Positions 17,101 through 24,652 of a stretch of DNA of 64,000 nucleotides are shown here, piece by piece. This DNA comes from Taibaiella sp965229095. GTDB taxonomy: Bacteria > Bacteroidota > Bacteroidia > Chitinophagales > Chitinophagaceae. The stretch covers positions 1,240,001 to 1,304,000 of the forward strand of contig OZ245855.1 of NCBI GenBank assembly GCA_965229095.1, read 5' to 3'. The first letter of the stretch is position 1. Each line of letters starts with the position of its first letter. The position numbers and the translations under genes are program-made. Below the pieces are notes generated by a model, which had not been told where the DNA came from, did not search any database, and saw only the letters and a list, made by a program, of their open reading frames with translations.

Positions 17101-18391
17101 TCCCGGCAGGAAGCTTTACCAGATAACGAATACCAGGGTTTTTCAATGGATGAATGTAGCGCAACCTTTCCGGGAAACGATCGCGGGAAAGTGGAAGAAC
17201 GAAGAGACCGTCGAGCTGAACATGGAAAAATATGCACAAACGGAAGTGACCCTGCTTAAAGACCTGCCTGCTGCGGCATCTTTTATCCCGGATATAGGAA
17301 CTGCAATTGATATTACGATCACACCGGAGCAGATATACGAGGAAAATATGTTTCATGGTCCCGGCTACCAGGGTATCAGGGAAGTAAGTAAGATAGGCAC
17401 CAAAGGTATTACGGGTATTATCGAAGGCGGGGCAGGCAAAGGCTCGCTCCTGGATAACGCCGGACAATTATTTGGCTTATGGCTGCAGCTTACGCTTACC
17501 AAAGACCGTATTGCTTTCCCGGTTAAGATCGGCGAGATCGCTTTCTATAAAGATTGGCAGAACCAGCAAGGTACCTTTACCTGTACTTGTGTGCTCACCG
17601 GTATCAGCGATGAATTTGCCACGGCCGACTTTGTTTTGAAACGCGATGGAATAATATGGGCCATTATAACCGGCTGGCAAAACAGGAGGCTGGAAATCGA
17701 CGGGCCTTTATGGGCAGTCTCCATGTCGCCTTTGCAGAACCGTTTATCACAGGAAATATTGCCCGGTATTTTTATGTTCCATAATGCCTATACCCGGGTG
17801 GTGAGCTGGGACTTTATCCTGAAGAGATATTTTAACCAGGAAGAAAAGAAGTATTACCAATCGCTTTCGCCCGGCAAACGAAAAGAATGGATGATAAGCC
17901 GAGTTGCGGTAAAAGATGCCGTAAGGGCCTTGTTGCAGACCACACAGGGGCAAGCCTGTTACCCCATTGAATTTGCGGTACTATCGGATGCCGTACAAAG
18001 ACCTTTGGTAACCGGAGATTTGACAAAGGGCATGCACATATCCCTAGCCCATAAAGGTACCGATGCGGTAGCCATTGCCGGTTATGGGCCGGTGGGTATA
18101 GACCTGGAGCGAATCGAAGAACGAAGCTCCGGCTTTATGGAATTGTCGTTTACCCTAAGCGAGTTGGCCTTGTTGCAAGGTAAGGATCAGGCAGAGTGGA
18201 GTACCCGTTTCTGGACCGCCAAAGAAGCTTATGGGAAAATGCTGGGAACAGGATTGAAAGGCAATCCCAAAACATACGTCGTAACAGCTATTCAAGGCGA
18301 AGCGCTTATTATTAACGATACCGTAATCCAAACAACACAATACAAAAACTACATCATAGGATGGATACAACACCTACAACCAAACAGCTAA
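14102..18391 (+). CDS. PUFA-type polyketide synthase, KS-AT-DH with C-terminal phosphopantetheinyl transferase
   Basis: 1429 residues from ATG 14102 (MHTKDTDIAIIGMS); a longer frame from 14012 would overlap the previous gene. Domains:
- KS, ~5-430, triad Cys209 (DAACASS), His344 (EAHGTGT) and His383 (IGHTMPAAG)
- AT, ~545-830, Ser617 (GHSLGEW) and His718 (GFHSPF), with FPGLDG replacing the usual GQGSQ loop
- double-hotdog dehydratase, ~955-1210, His964 (LLDHSLL) and Asp1118 (LLDNAGQ)
- 4'-phosphopantetheinyl transferase, ~1240-1425, with GID1334LE1336 and WTAK1374E1375AYGKMLGTGL
The built-in PPTase could load the two ACPs of the preceding gene and the free ACP that follows, so the operon needs no external activating enzyme. 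The stop overlaps the ACP gene by 31 bp, implying translational coupling. Confidence 0.92.
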   Translation: MHTKDTDIAIIGMSCVFPGAEDLATFWHNIVHKVDAVGAVPHDRLDAVHFDTATEGVDRFYCNRGGFIPEVSFDPLQFGILPLAVQGTEPDHLLTLNLACKALQDAGIWNKGISLEQTGIIIGKGNYAGPGATRAIEIVRTGEQIALLLRDLLPHLTAAEIDTVKKEYQEQKGRFTADTAMGLIPNLVASLVANRLNLGGTAYTLDAACASSLLAVDHAVREINSGRCDMVIAGGVHIAQNAAFWSIFTQLGALSRNGQIKPFDKNADGLVIGEGCGFVVLKKLQSAIADKNNIYAVIKGVGVSSDGSGTSVMSPSVKGQAKAIQEAWTKAETDYKDIGYIEAHGTGTPLGDQTELETLAQIFGIDAGLPKAGIGTVKSNIGHTMPAAGMAGLIKTALALYHGILPPTLHCKEPLEQLDTTRFIPVQEAKDWNSSGLPRLAGVNAFGFGGINAHVVLAGFDNQETITGKQEQARDKVLLLARNTKEALLQALEQQETDTGEGDYRIAMFDPTPARIQKALKIVSRDIIWRNKQDIWFTNKPLLQDGNKVAFVFPGLDGLAGGEIESVAAFFNLSLPHSAPKEEGLLYQALQVLDKSNVLDSALKRLGVIPDLNAGHSLGEWLAARSSELAEEASVVSLLRYLDPATFELKDSRFIAVGCGMDVLRPVMKEIPDLYLSNDNCPNQVVLCGTYAALDQLIVVLKAKQVFHQVLPFQSGFHSPFVANKLEALLQGMDEMTFRKTKIPLWSATTLTTYPDTPDEIKHLSIAHLINPVRFRELTEQLYEEGVRMFIQVGSGGLTGFIDDTLKGKAYSAVSANVPLRPGLTQLQRVLAALFTEGRQVDLDFMSVATEAAPALITNKGMTLRLGLPLVKHFHALKPLVRPTNVKELSLEEVAHPVMQAMKENMDELMALQSEMITLFLKNNRTISRADNATATTVLPPEPRVPFATQLDISLEKQSYLLDHSLLRQPKGWGCVEDMDPVIPMTMVLELFAEAALAQAPGRKLYQITNTRVFQWMNVAQPFRETIAGKWKNEETVELNMEKYAQTEVTLLKDLPAAASFIPDIGTAIDITITPEQIYEENMFHGPGYQGIREVSKIGTKGITGIIEGGAGKGSLLDNAGQLFGLWLQLTLTKDRIAFPVKIGEIAFYKDWQNQQGTFTCTCVLTGISDEFATADFVLKRDGIIWAIITGWQNRRLEIDGPLWAVSMSPLQNRLSQEILPGIFMFHNAYTRVVSWDFILKRYFNQEEKKYYQSLSPGKRKEWMISRVAVKDAVRALLQTTQGQACYPIEFAVLSDAVQRPLVTGDLTKGMHISLAHKGTDAVAIAGYGPVGIDLERIEERSSGFMELSFTLSELALLQGKDQAEWSTRFWTAKEAYGKMLGTGLKGNPKTYVVTAIQGEALIINDTVIQTTQYKNYIIGWIQHLQPNS

Positions 18392-18660
18392 GCAGCGAAG
18401 CGATCTTCAACCTGCTCCAACAATTCATTACCGAAGTGATCGGGGAAGAGTTTGTGGAAGAAATGGAGATTACCCCCGAAAGCTCTTTTGCCAAAGACCT
18501 GGAAATGGATAGCATCGAGATCGTCTCTTTCTCGGAAAAGGTAAAGGCAGGCTTTGGCGAACACATCGATTTTACAGGATGGCTGTCCAACATGGACCTG
18601 GACCAGCTTATTAATCTCCGTTTAAAAGACATAACCCATTATATCGAAGCATGCCAGTGA
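18361..18660 (+). CDS. free-standing acyl carrier protein
   Basis: 99 residues, acidic, with the phosphopantetheine attachment site FAKDLEMDS51IEIVSF. It starts 31 bp inside the 3' end of the PPTase-bearing PKS gene and overlaps the next gene by 10 bp (ATG 18651 within its last codons). This is tight translational coupling. The sequence differs from the tandem ACPs (MDSIEIV versus IDSIKRM), so it probably serves another step. Examples are a starter unit, transfer of the finished chain, or supply of acyl groups to the downstream acyltransferases (inference). Confidence 0.9.
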   Translation: MDTTPTTKQLSSEAIFNLLQQFITEVIGEEFVEEMEITPESSFAKDLEMDSIEIVSFSEKVKAGFGEHIDFTGWLSNMDLDQLINLRLKDITHYIEACQ

Positions 18661-19424
18661 TCCCGGTCAATAACCGCAATGTCCATATCCAGGAATGGAA
18701 CAAAGGCGCCGCCGAAACGGTTGTCCTGGTACATGGCATGTTCAGTAATCTTTCCATTTACTATTTCAGCATCGCACCCTTGCTCGCCAAAGCATTTCAT
18801 GTAGTGCTTTACGACCTGAAAAGCCATGGCAAAAGCGAACGGGTGGCCACAGGCTACGACCTGGAAAGCATGTCGGACGATTTGATCGCCTTACTGGATG
18901 CCTTGCAACTGGATCGTGTAAACATTGCCGGGTATAGCTTTGGTGCCCTTATTGCCCTTAAGACAGCAATCCGCTTCCCGGAACGCTGTAACAAATTGGT
19001 GCTGATCGAAGCGCCCGATCCAGGCGACGACAAGACCCGTGATATTATAGACGATTACAGCAAAGATTTCCTGGTCAACTACATCAACAACTTTACCGAC
19101 ACCACGAAGGTAAAGATGGGTAACCGGCAACTGGAGCGTAACCACAGGATGTATGAGTATCTTTTTTACCAGACATCGCTTAAAAAGGATATGCTGCTGG
19201 AAAGGGATTTTTTTAAACGGGAAGAAATACGCAGCATAGCGATCAGGACCTTGCTGTTGTATGGCAATGCTTCCAATTGCCTGGAAGCCGGACGGTTCCT
19301 GCAACGGCAGATACCCTATGCCGGATGGAAAGAACTGCCCGGTGACCATAATGTGCCGATACAGGAGCCGGAATTAATTGCACAGGAATTACTGGATTTT
19401 TTTAATGCCATGGCATGGGCATAA
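18651..19424 (+). CDS. alpha/beta-hydrolase fold protein (possible thioesterase)
   Basis: 257 residues with an alpha/beta-hydrolase core: oxyanion-hole phrase VLVHGMF, nucleophile elbow GYS96FGA and C-terminal catalytic His233 (GDHNVP). After strand 6 the usual Asp position reads GNASN, with Asn209 where an acid is expected, so the third triad member may be displaced. No signal peptide is present. Between ACP and glycosyltransferase genes, the likely job is release or transfer of the ACP-bound chain, as thioesterase or transacylase (inference). A cap helix region (~125-190) is rich in aromatic and charged residues. Confidence 0.85.
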   Translation: MPVIPVNNRNVHIQEWNKGAAETVVLVHGMFSNLSIYYFSIAPLLAKAFHVVLYDLKSHGKSERVATGYDLESMSDDLIALLDALQLDRVNIAGYSFGALIALKTAIRFPERCNKLVLIEAPDPGDDKTRDIIDDYSKDFLVNYINNFTDTTKVKMGNRQLERNHRMYEYLFYQTSLKKDMLLERDFFKREEIRSIAIRTLLLYGNASNCLEAGRFLQRQIPYAGWKELPGDHNVPIQEPELIAQELLDFFNAMAWA

Positions 19425-19496
19425 TGCTATGTAGCCCCATAGTAAAGCATGCCACAGTAAAAGATCAACAAAGAACCGAACCAATAACCAACCACT

Positions 19497-20723
19497 ATGG
19501 CGCGATTTGCTATTATTGTGCCGCCGCTTGCGGGGCATGTTAATCCGACATTAAGCTTAGGCAGCGAATTGCTGCGCGCAGGACACGAAGTAGGCTGGAT
19601 CAGCATCGATACGGCACTGCAGGATAAATTACCCGAAGGGGGCTTATTGCTGCTCATCAGCTATCAGAAGACCGAGAGTCAGAAGAAGGAGAACGAAGCC
19701 TACCTGGATCTCATCAGCAAAAAAAACGTTTATGGTATCGACAGCATCAAGTTCCTGTACGAAGAAGTGCTGGTGCCGCTTAACCGGTATATGTATGAAG
19801 GGATCAACGATTGGCTCGAGGACTTTGCCCCCGACCTCGTGATCGCCGACCACCAGGTATTTGCCGGGGCTATAGCCGCTACTCAAAAGAATATTCCTTA
19901 TGCTACCTCTGTCACCGCTCCTGCGGCCATCAAGGTCATGAACGAATTGCCCAAAGTACATGAATGGGAGCAAAACCAGATCATTGCTTTGCAACAAGAG
20001 CTGGGTGTACCGGGCCATGAATGTCTGGATTGTTCCGCACTGCTTACCCTGGTCTTTACGTCCAAAACCTTTTTCGGTGACATGGAACTGCCCGGACAAT
20101 TTAAGTTCATTGGACCGGTAATACATAACCGCCCGGCGCAGGCAAGCTTCGACTGGGAACGTTTTCACCAGGCTACCGGTCGCTCAAAGATCCTGGTCAG
20201 CATCGGCACCACCTTCGATCATACCCATAAGCAAGCTTTTTTTGATAAGGTAATAGAGGCACTTGCGCAGGAAGAGGTCACCGTGATCCTGGTATCCGAT
20301 CCCGCTTTGCTGGGGAGGATACCCGATAACTTTGTCGTGCAGCAACAGGTACCGCAACTGGCGCTGTTACCGCATATACAAGCCGTCGTTTGTCATGGCG
20401 GCAACAATACCGTTTGTGAAGCCTTATCTTTTGGCTTGCCCCTTGTGGTGATTCCTATTGCTTACGACCAGTCGCATATGGCCGGACGAGTAGTAAGGGT
20501 AGGAGCCGGGCTACGGCTCAACTTCAACCGGTTTAAGGCGTCCCATCTTAAGGAGGCGGTGCAGGAAGTATTGCAAAACGAAACCTATGCCGAAGCGGCA
20601 AGGCATATACAAGCATCCTTTAAAGAAGCAGGCGGGGCCCAGCAAGCCGTACGTATGCTTGAAGAACAGCTTGTTTCCAAAAGCATGATCGAAGAAACGA
20701 TACACGATGTATCCATGATATAA
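19497..20723 (+). CDS. GT1-family glycosyltransferase (MGT/UGT type), first of a tandem pair
   Basis: 408 residues. The N-terminal domain starts MARFAIIVPPLAGHVNPTLS, the acceptor-side Rossmann strand with the catalytic-type His of GT-B enzymes. The C-terminal nucleotide-sugar domain shows VVCHGGNNTVCEALSFGLP, PIAYDQSHMAGRV and GAGLRL. This is the pattern of macrolide/UGT-like GT1 glycosyltransferases that attach a sugar to lipid or polyketide hydroxyls. No membrane segment is seen, so it should act on the cytoplasmic side. A 72-bp gap separates it from the hydrolase gene. The next gene is a paralogue, probably from tandem duplication. Confidence 0.93.
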   Translation: MARFAIIVPPLAGHVNPTLSLGSELLRAGHEVGWISIDTALQDKLPEGGLLLLISYQKTESQKKENEAYLDLISKKNVYGIDSIKFLYEEVLVPLNRYMYEGINDWLEDFAPDLVIADHQVFAGAIAATQKNIPYATSVTAPAAIKVMNELPKVHEWEQNQIIALQQELGVPGHECLDCSALLTLVFTSKTFFGDMELPGQFKFIGPVIHNRPAQASFDWERFHQATGRSKILVSIGTTFDHTHKQAFFDKVIEALAQEEVTVILVSDPALLGRIPDNFVVQQQVPQLALLPHIQAVVCHGGNNTVCEALSFGLPLVVIPIAYDQSHMAGRVVRVGAGLRLNFNRFKASHLKEAVQEVLQNETYAEAARHIQASFKEAGGAQQAVRMLEEQLVSKSMIEETIHDVSMI

Positions 20724-20753
20724 CCAACCAGCCTATCTCTTTAAAAAAAGAAC

Positions 20754-21965
20754 ATGTCGAGATTTTTATTTGTTGTTCCTCCTTTTTTCGGGCATGTCAG
20801 CCCTACCTTGAGCATAGGAGCAAGCCTGCTTGCCCGCGGTCACGACGTACAATGGACCGGTATCGTCCCGCTGTCGCCGGAACATATCCCGGAAGGGGGT
20901 ACCTTTTTCCTGCCGGAAGAAGCACTGGCCGGATACCGTGAAGAAATTGCCGCGATATTGAAAAGACAGGATGACGGCCCTGGCATTTCCGGGCCAGAAG
21001 TCATGAAACTGGCCCTGGAAGAGACTTATATCCCTATAGCCCGTATCATGATGAAGGGTCTTAACCAGGCAGTAGATTGCTTCGAACCGGATGTGATCGT
21101 GAACGATTGTATCTGCTTTGCCGGCGCCCTGGTCGCATACAGCCGGGGTATTCCCTGTGTAACCACTACACCCGTTCCCCCGGATGTTATGGGCGACATG
21201 AAAAAAAACGCACCTAAGATATTTGAATGGCAGCAGCAATTGATCAGGTCACTGCAATATAGCGCCGGCATTTATGAGGAAGGCATGTTTATCCATTCGC
21301 ACAAAATGAACCTGGTATTTACTTCCAAAGCGTTTGCCGGTTATACCCTGCCGGAACCGCATATGCATTTTATAGGACCGGTAACGGGCAGACCCAACAA
21401 AGCTCCGTTTGATTGGGACAGGCTATCTCGTATCACAACCCCTAAAGTATTTGTTTCCCTGGGTACCTTGCTGGTCGATATCAGGAAATCTTTTTTTACC
21501 CAACTGATAGAAGCCTTTGCCGACGAGCCGCTGACTATTATAGCCGCAACAGATCCCGGGATTATCGAAACGTGGCCTGCTAACTTTATCGTGCAAAGCT
21601 TCGTGCCACAATCCGAATTGATGCCGCATATGGATGCAGTCATATGTCATGGTGGCTTTAATACTGTGAACGATACCTTTATGAACGGACTTCCCATGCT
21701 GATCACGCCTATTGCCTATGATCATTTTCATACGGCTTCCTTAATCGAAAAAGCAGGATGTGGTATTAAAATACGGTACAAACGAATGCGTATTGCCGAA
21801 CTGAAAGCAGCGGTATGGGAACTGCTGCACAACAAACAATACAAAGAAGCGGCCCTGCATATCCGGGAAACCTTTATAGATGCCGGTGGCAACGATAAAG
21901 CAGTAGCCCTGCTGGAAGCCTTTGTACAACAGGAGGCCGCAACCATCAAAACAATTACGGATTAA
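20754..21965 (+). CDS. GT1-family glycosyltransferase, second of a tandem pair
   Basis: 403 residues, collinear with the previous protein: MSRFLFVVPPFFGHVSPTLS at the N-terminus, AVICHGGFNTVNDTFMNGLP and PIAYDHFHTASLIEKAG in the donor-binding domain. It keeps the GT-B fold motifs but differs clearly along the acceptor half, so the two enzymes may add two sugars in sequence or act on different positions. It is 30 bp downstream of its paralogue and 4 bp upstream of the first acyltransferase gene, in one operon. Confidence 0.93.
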   Translation: MSRFLFVVPPFFGHVSPTLSIGASLLARGHDVQWTGIVPLSPEHIPEGGTFFLPEEALAGYREEIAAILKRQDDGPGISGPEVMKLALEETYIPIARIMMKGLNQAVDCFEPDVIVNDCICFAGALVAYSRGIPCVTTTPVPPDVMGDMKKNAPKIFEWQQQLIRSLQYSAGIYEEGMFIHSHKMNLVFTSKAFAGYTLPEPHMHFIGPVTGRPNKAPFDWDRLSRITTPKVFVSLGTLLVDIRKSFFTQLIEAFADEPLTIIAATDPGIIETWPANFIVQSFVPQSELMPHMDAVICHGGFNTVNDTFMNGLPMLITPIAYDHFHTASLIEKAGCGIKIRYKRMRIAELKAAVWELLHNKQYKEAALHIRETFIDAGGNDKAVALLEAFVQQEAATIKTITD

Positions 21966-21969
21966 TGCT

Positions 21970-23241
21970 ATGCTGAAGAGAAAAATGTTGTTCGCCGAAC
22001 GGATGATGTATAGCGACGGCGTAAGTCCTTTCAACGGGTTGTTTCCCGTAAAGATAAAAGGCATGCTGACGACAGCACGGATCGGCCACGCCCTGAAACG
22101 CTTGCAGAAAAAGCATCCCATATTGAGTACGGCCATAGCTACCGATGCCAGGGGCATGCCCTGGTTTGTACCGGCTGTACCTGATGCGGAGATACCTGTA
22201 CGCATTATTACCCGGCGCACGGAGCAGGACTGGGAGCAGGAAGCCGTCCGGGAGTGGAATACGGCTTTCGATGTGCAAAATGGTCCCTTGATCCGGTTTG
22301 TATGGATCAGGTCGGATACGGTTTCCGAACTGCTGATGGTATTTCACCATTGTATGTGCGACGGCGGTTCGGCGGTAGCCTTGCTGCAGGAATTCTTATT
22401 GCTCCTGGATAAGCCCGATACGGATATTGGCCGGGAACAGTTATTCACCTGTATTGCCGATGTGGTTCCCGAAGCTATTCTGAAAAGCAGGCGCAGGATT
22501 TTAAAAGCAAGACTGGCCAGCGGGGTAGGGCGGCTGTTCCTGAACATGGCACCTTTAAAAAAAGTGGCTAAGGAACGGAAGCAAGATTACCTGCTCCATT
22601 GGAAACTGGATGAAACCACCACTGCCAGCCTGATCCGGAAGAGCAAAGCACTGGGCGTTACCGTTAATACCCTCATCAGCCTTTGCCTGCTGTCGGCCTT
22701 TAAACAAGTACGCGGACCGGATGCTTTTAATAAGATCACCTGCCCGGTAGAGATCAGGAAGTATGCGCCGCAGATCAAAAAGGATTCCATGTTTGCCTTC
22801 GGGCTGATGCTGATACTTTCCATCGATAAGAATCCCGGGCTGGATTTTGCGGCTAAAGCTGCAAAGATGCAGGCCCTGGCCGAGAAGCGGTCATTAAAGC
22901 TGAGCGCCTACGATTCTTTGATGATGTTTGAATACGCCCACGCTTTATTGCCCCGCATGATCGATTTCCTGAAGTATGGTAAATCAACCAATGACTGTAT
23001 GTTTTCGAACATGGGCGTGCTGGATATCCCCGACCAATACGACTCTTTTACAGTCGATACCATTTACAGTCCTTCCGTTATCGGTCCATTAGGTAACCCG
23101 ACCACGTTGATCGTTTCTACCTTTAAAAAGCAATTGGATTTCAGCTTCGTTTCGAGCGAGGGATATATCCCCTATAAAGAGGCACAGGCCATCAAGGAAA
23201 GCATGATGGCTTTATTGACACAAGACTATTCCATCCAATAA
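21970..23241 (+). CDS. HHxxxDG acyltransferase (PapA/condensation-domain superfamily), first of a pair
   Basis: 423 residues from ATG 21970 (MLKRKMLFAERMMYSDGVSP); an in-frame start at 21922 would overlap the glycosyltransferase gene. The N-terminal half carries the condensation/BAHD-like active site H126-H127-CMC-D131-G132, with the second His as general base. A C-terminal phrase near VSTFKKQLDFSFVSSEGYIP recalls the DFGW-type structural region of the superfamily. Stand-alone enzymes of this kind (mycobacterial PapA, WES/DGAT-like) esterify hydroxyl groups with acyl thioesters. Here it probably acylates the sugar or the chain of the glycosylated product (inference). Confidence 0.88.
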   Translation: MLKRKMLFAERMMYSDGVSPFNGLFPVKIKGMLTTARIGHALKRLQKKHPILSTAIATDARGMPWFVPAVPDAEIPVRIITRRTEQDWEQEAVREWNTAFDVQNGPLIRFVWIRSDTVSELLMVFHHCMCDGGSAVALLQEFLLLLDKPDTDIGREQLFTCIADVVPEAILKSRRRILKARLASGVGRLFLNMAPLKKVAKERKQDYLLHWKLDETTTASLIRKSKALGVTVNTLISLCLLSAFKQVRGPDAFNKITCPVEIRKYAPQIKKDSMFAFGLMLILSIDKNPGLDFAAKAAKMQALAEKRSLKLSAYDSLMMFEYAHALLPRMIDFLKYGKSTNDCMFSNMGVLDIPDQYDSFTVDTIYSPSVIGPLGNPTTLIVSTFKKQLDFSFVSSEGYIPYKEAQAIKESMMALLTQDYSIQ

Positions 23242-23257
23242 CCTATTTCTGTATAAG

Positions 23258-24541
23258 ATGAAAAGAAGATTAATAGTAGGCGAAAGAGTAATGTATGCCA
23301 ATGGCGGAAGCTCCGTCAATTGCACCTTTACGGTTACCTTAAACGGCGCCTTACGGCTTAATGCTATAGAAGCTGCATTGCTCAAGCTACAAGCCAAACA
23401 TCCTTTGCTCAGGGCGGCGATCGAAGAAGATAAAGAAGGGATGCCCTGGTTTGTGATCGGGGACAAGGCCCCCGTAATCCCCGTCCGTATAAAAGAGCGC
23501 CAATCGGACGAGGATTGGGTAGCCGAAACCACAAGGCAGTTCCATACGTCCTTTGCCTTGCAGCAAGCGCCTCTTGCACGGTTGGTATGGATCAAGTCAG
23601 ATACGGTATCCGACTTGATGATCGTATTGCCTCATTGCATCTGCGATGGTACTACCATTATCAACCTGATGCAGGAATTGCTGGAACACCTGGATAACCC
23701 GGATGCCGGCGTTGTGCCCTATGCTTCTTTTACGTCCGTAACAGAATTGATACCGGAAGCGTCCCTGCCCGATAAAAAAGCAATTCAAAAAGCCAAAACC
23801 TTCTCCAGGCTGGCAACCGTTTTGCTGACCTTAAAAACATTAGGCGGCAAGGCGACTCCCAATAAAAATTATATGCTCCGCTGGCAGTTGGATAAAGACC
23901 TATCCGGCCAGATCGTGGATTGGTGCAAAAGCAAGGAGATCAATATCCATGCGGCTGTCGGCCTTGCTTTCTTGCGTGCTTTCCGTAAGGTAAAGGGGAC
24001 ACAAGCCAGGAACAAGCTTATATGCCCGGTAGACATCAGGCGATACGTAGATGGCATCAGGACAGACACGATGTTTGCTTTTGCCCCTATCGTGGAGCTT
24101 TCACCGGATAAGCATAAGGAACCTGATTTCCCGGACCAGGCAAAGGCACTGAAAGAAGAACTGCAGAAGAAAGTCCACACCTTAAACGGCTGCGAAATGC
24201 TTGCCGCTTCCGAATATTTTCACCCGGCAGTAAAGAAAATGGTAAAGCTCCTGAAAACGTCCAGGGGAAGCCATGACATTACGTTTTCCAATGTCGGCAT
24301 TATCCCGCTCAGGGAGCATTACGGCACATTTGAAGTGATAAATGCATATTCACCTAATGCTGCTTTTCCCTGGAGAAACCCCAATACACTGGTGATCTCC
24401 TCGTTTGCCGGCCGTATAGATTTTACTTTTTTATCGGAAGAAGGATTTCTGCCTTATGAGCAAGCTGTGGCCATTAGGGATGCTGCTATGGCAGAACTGT
24501 ACCGTTACAGTAAAGAAGGAGTTGTCCTTAATGAAGCATAG
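23258..24541 (+). CDS. HHxxxDG-type acyltransferase, second of a pair (PHxxxDG)
   Basis: 427 residues, a paralogue of the previous gene along its whole length (compare VGERVMYANGGSSVNCTFTV with AERMMYSDGVSPFNGLFPV, and both KLQAKHPLL/RLQKKHPIL). The active-site motif reads P125-H126-CIC-D130-G131. The first, non-catalytic His is replaced by Pro, while the presumed catalytic His and Asp are kept. It is therefore probably active but may differ in substrate. It ends the co-directional biosynthetic operon, 16 bp after the first acyltransferase. Confidence 0.88.
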   Translation: MKRRLIVGERVMYANGGSSVNCTFTVTLNGALRLNAIEAALLKLQAKHPLLRAAIEEDKEGMPWFVIGDKAPVIPVRIKERQSDEDWVAETTRQFHTSFALQQAPLARLVWIKSDTVSDLMIVLPHCICDGTTIINLMQELLEHLDNPDAGVVPYASFTSVTELIPEASLPDKKAIQKAKTFSRLATVLLTLKTLGGKATPNKNYMLRWQLDKDLSGQIVDWCKSKEINIHAAVGLAFLRAFRKVKGTQARNKLICPVDIRRYVDGIRTDTMFAFAPIVELSPDKHKEPDFPDQAKALKEELQKKVHTLNGCEMLAASEYFHPAVKKMVKLLKTSRGSHDITFSNVGIIPLREHYGTFEVINAYSPNAAFPWRNPNTLVISSFAGRIDFTFLSEEGFLPYEQAVAIRDAAMAELYRYSKEGVVLNEA

Positions 24542-24637
24542 GCAACCGGGATCATGGTAAATTAAAATTTGCATAAAAGATCGCTCGGCCCCTGTATTGC
24601 TTATCCGGAGCCTAAAGCCTGGTATTGCAATACGCAA

Positions 24638-24645
24638 TATCTTTG
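24638..24645 (+). promoter_or_regulatory. Bacteroidota -7 box (TATCTTTG)
   Basis: A perfect TAnnTTTG match. The expected transcription start (~24651) is almost at ATG 24653, suggesting a leaderless or near-leaderless message for the DUF2652 gene. A -33 TTG at 19 nt is not evident. Confidence 0.5.
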
Positions 24646-24652
24646 CAGTATC

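Noticed and set aside
7089..24541. Aryl-polyene/flexirubin cluster as identity of the PKS operon
   Set aside because: Those clusters use discrete type II-like KS/CLF, DH and KR proteins and ammonia-lyase/reductase genes; here large multidomain PUFA-type synthases are present.
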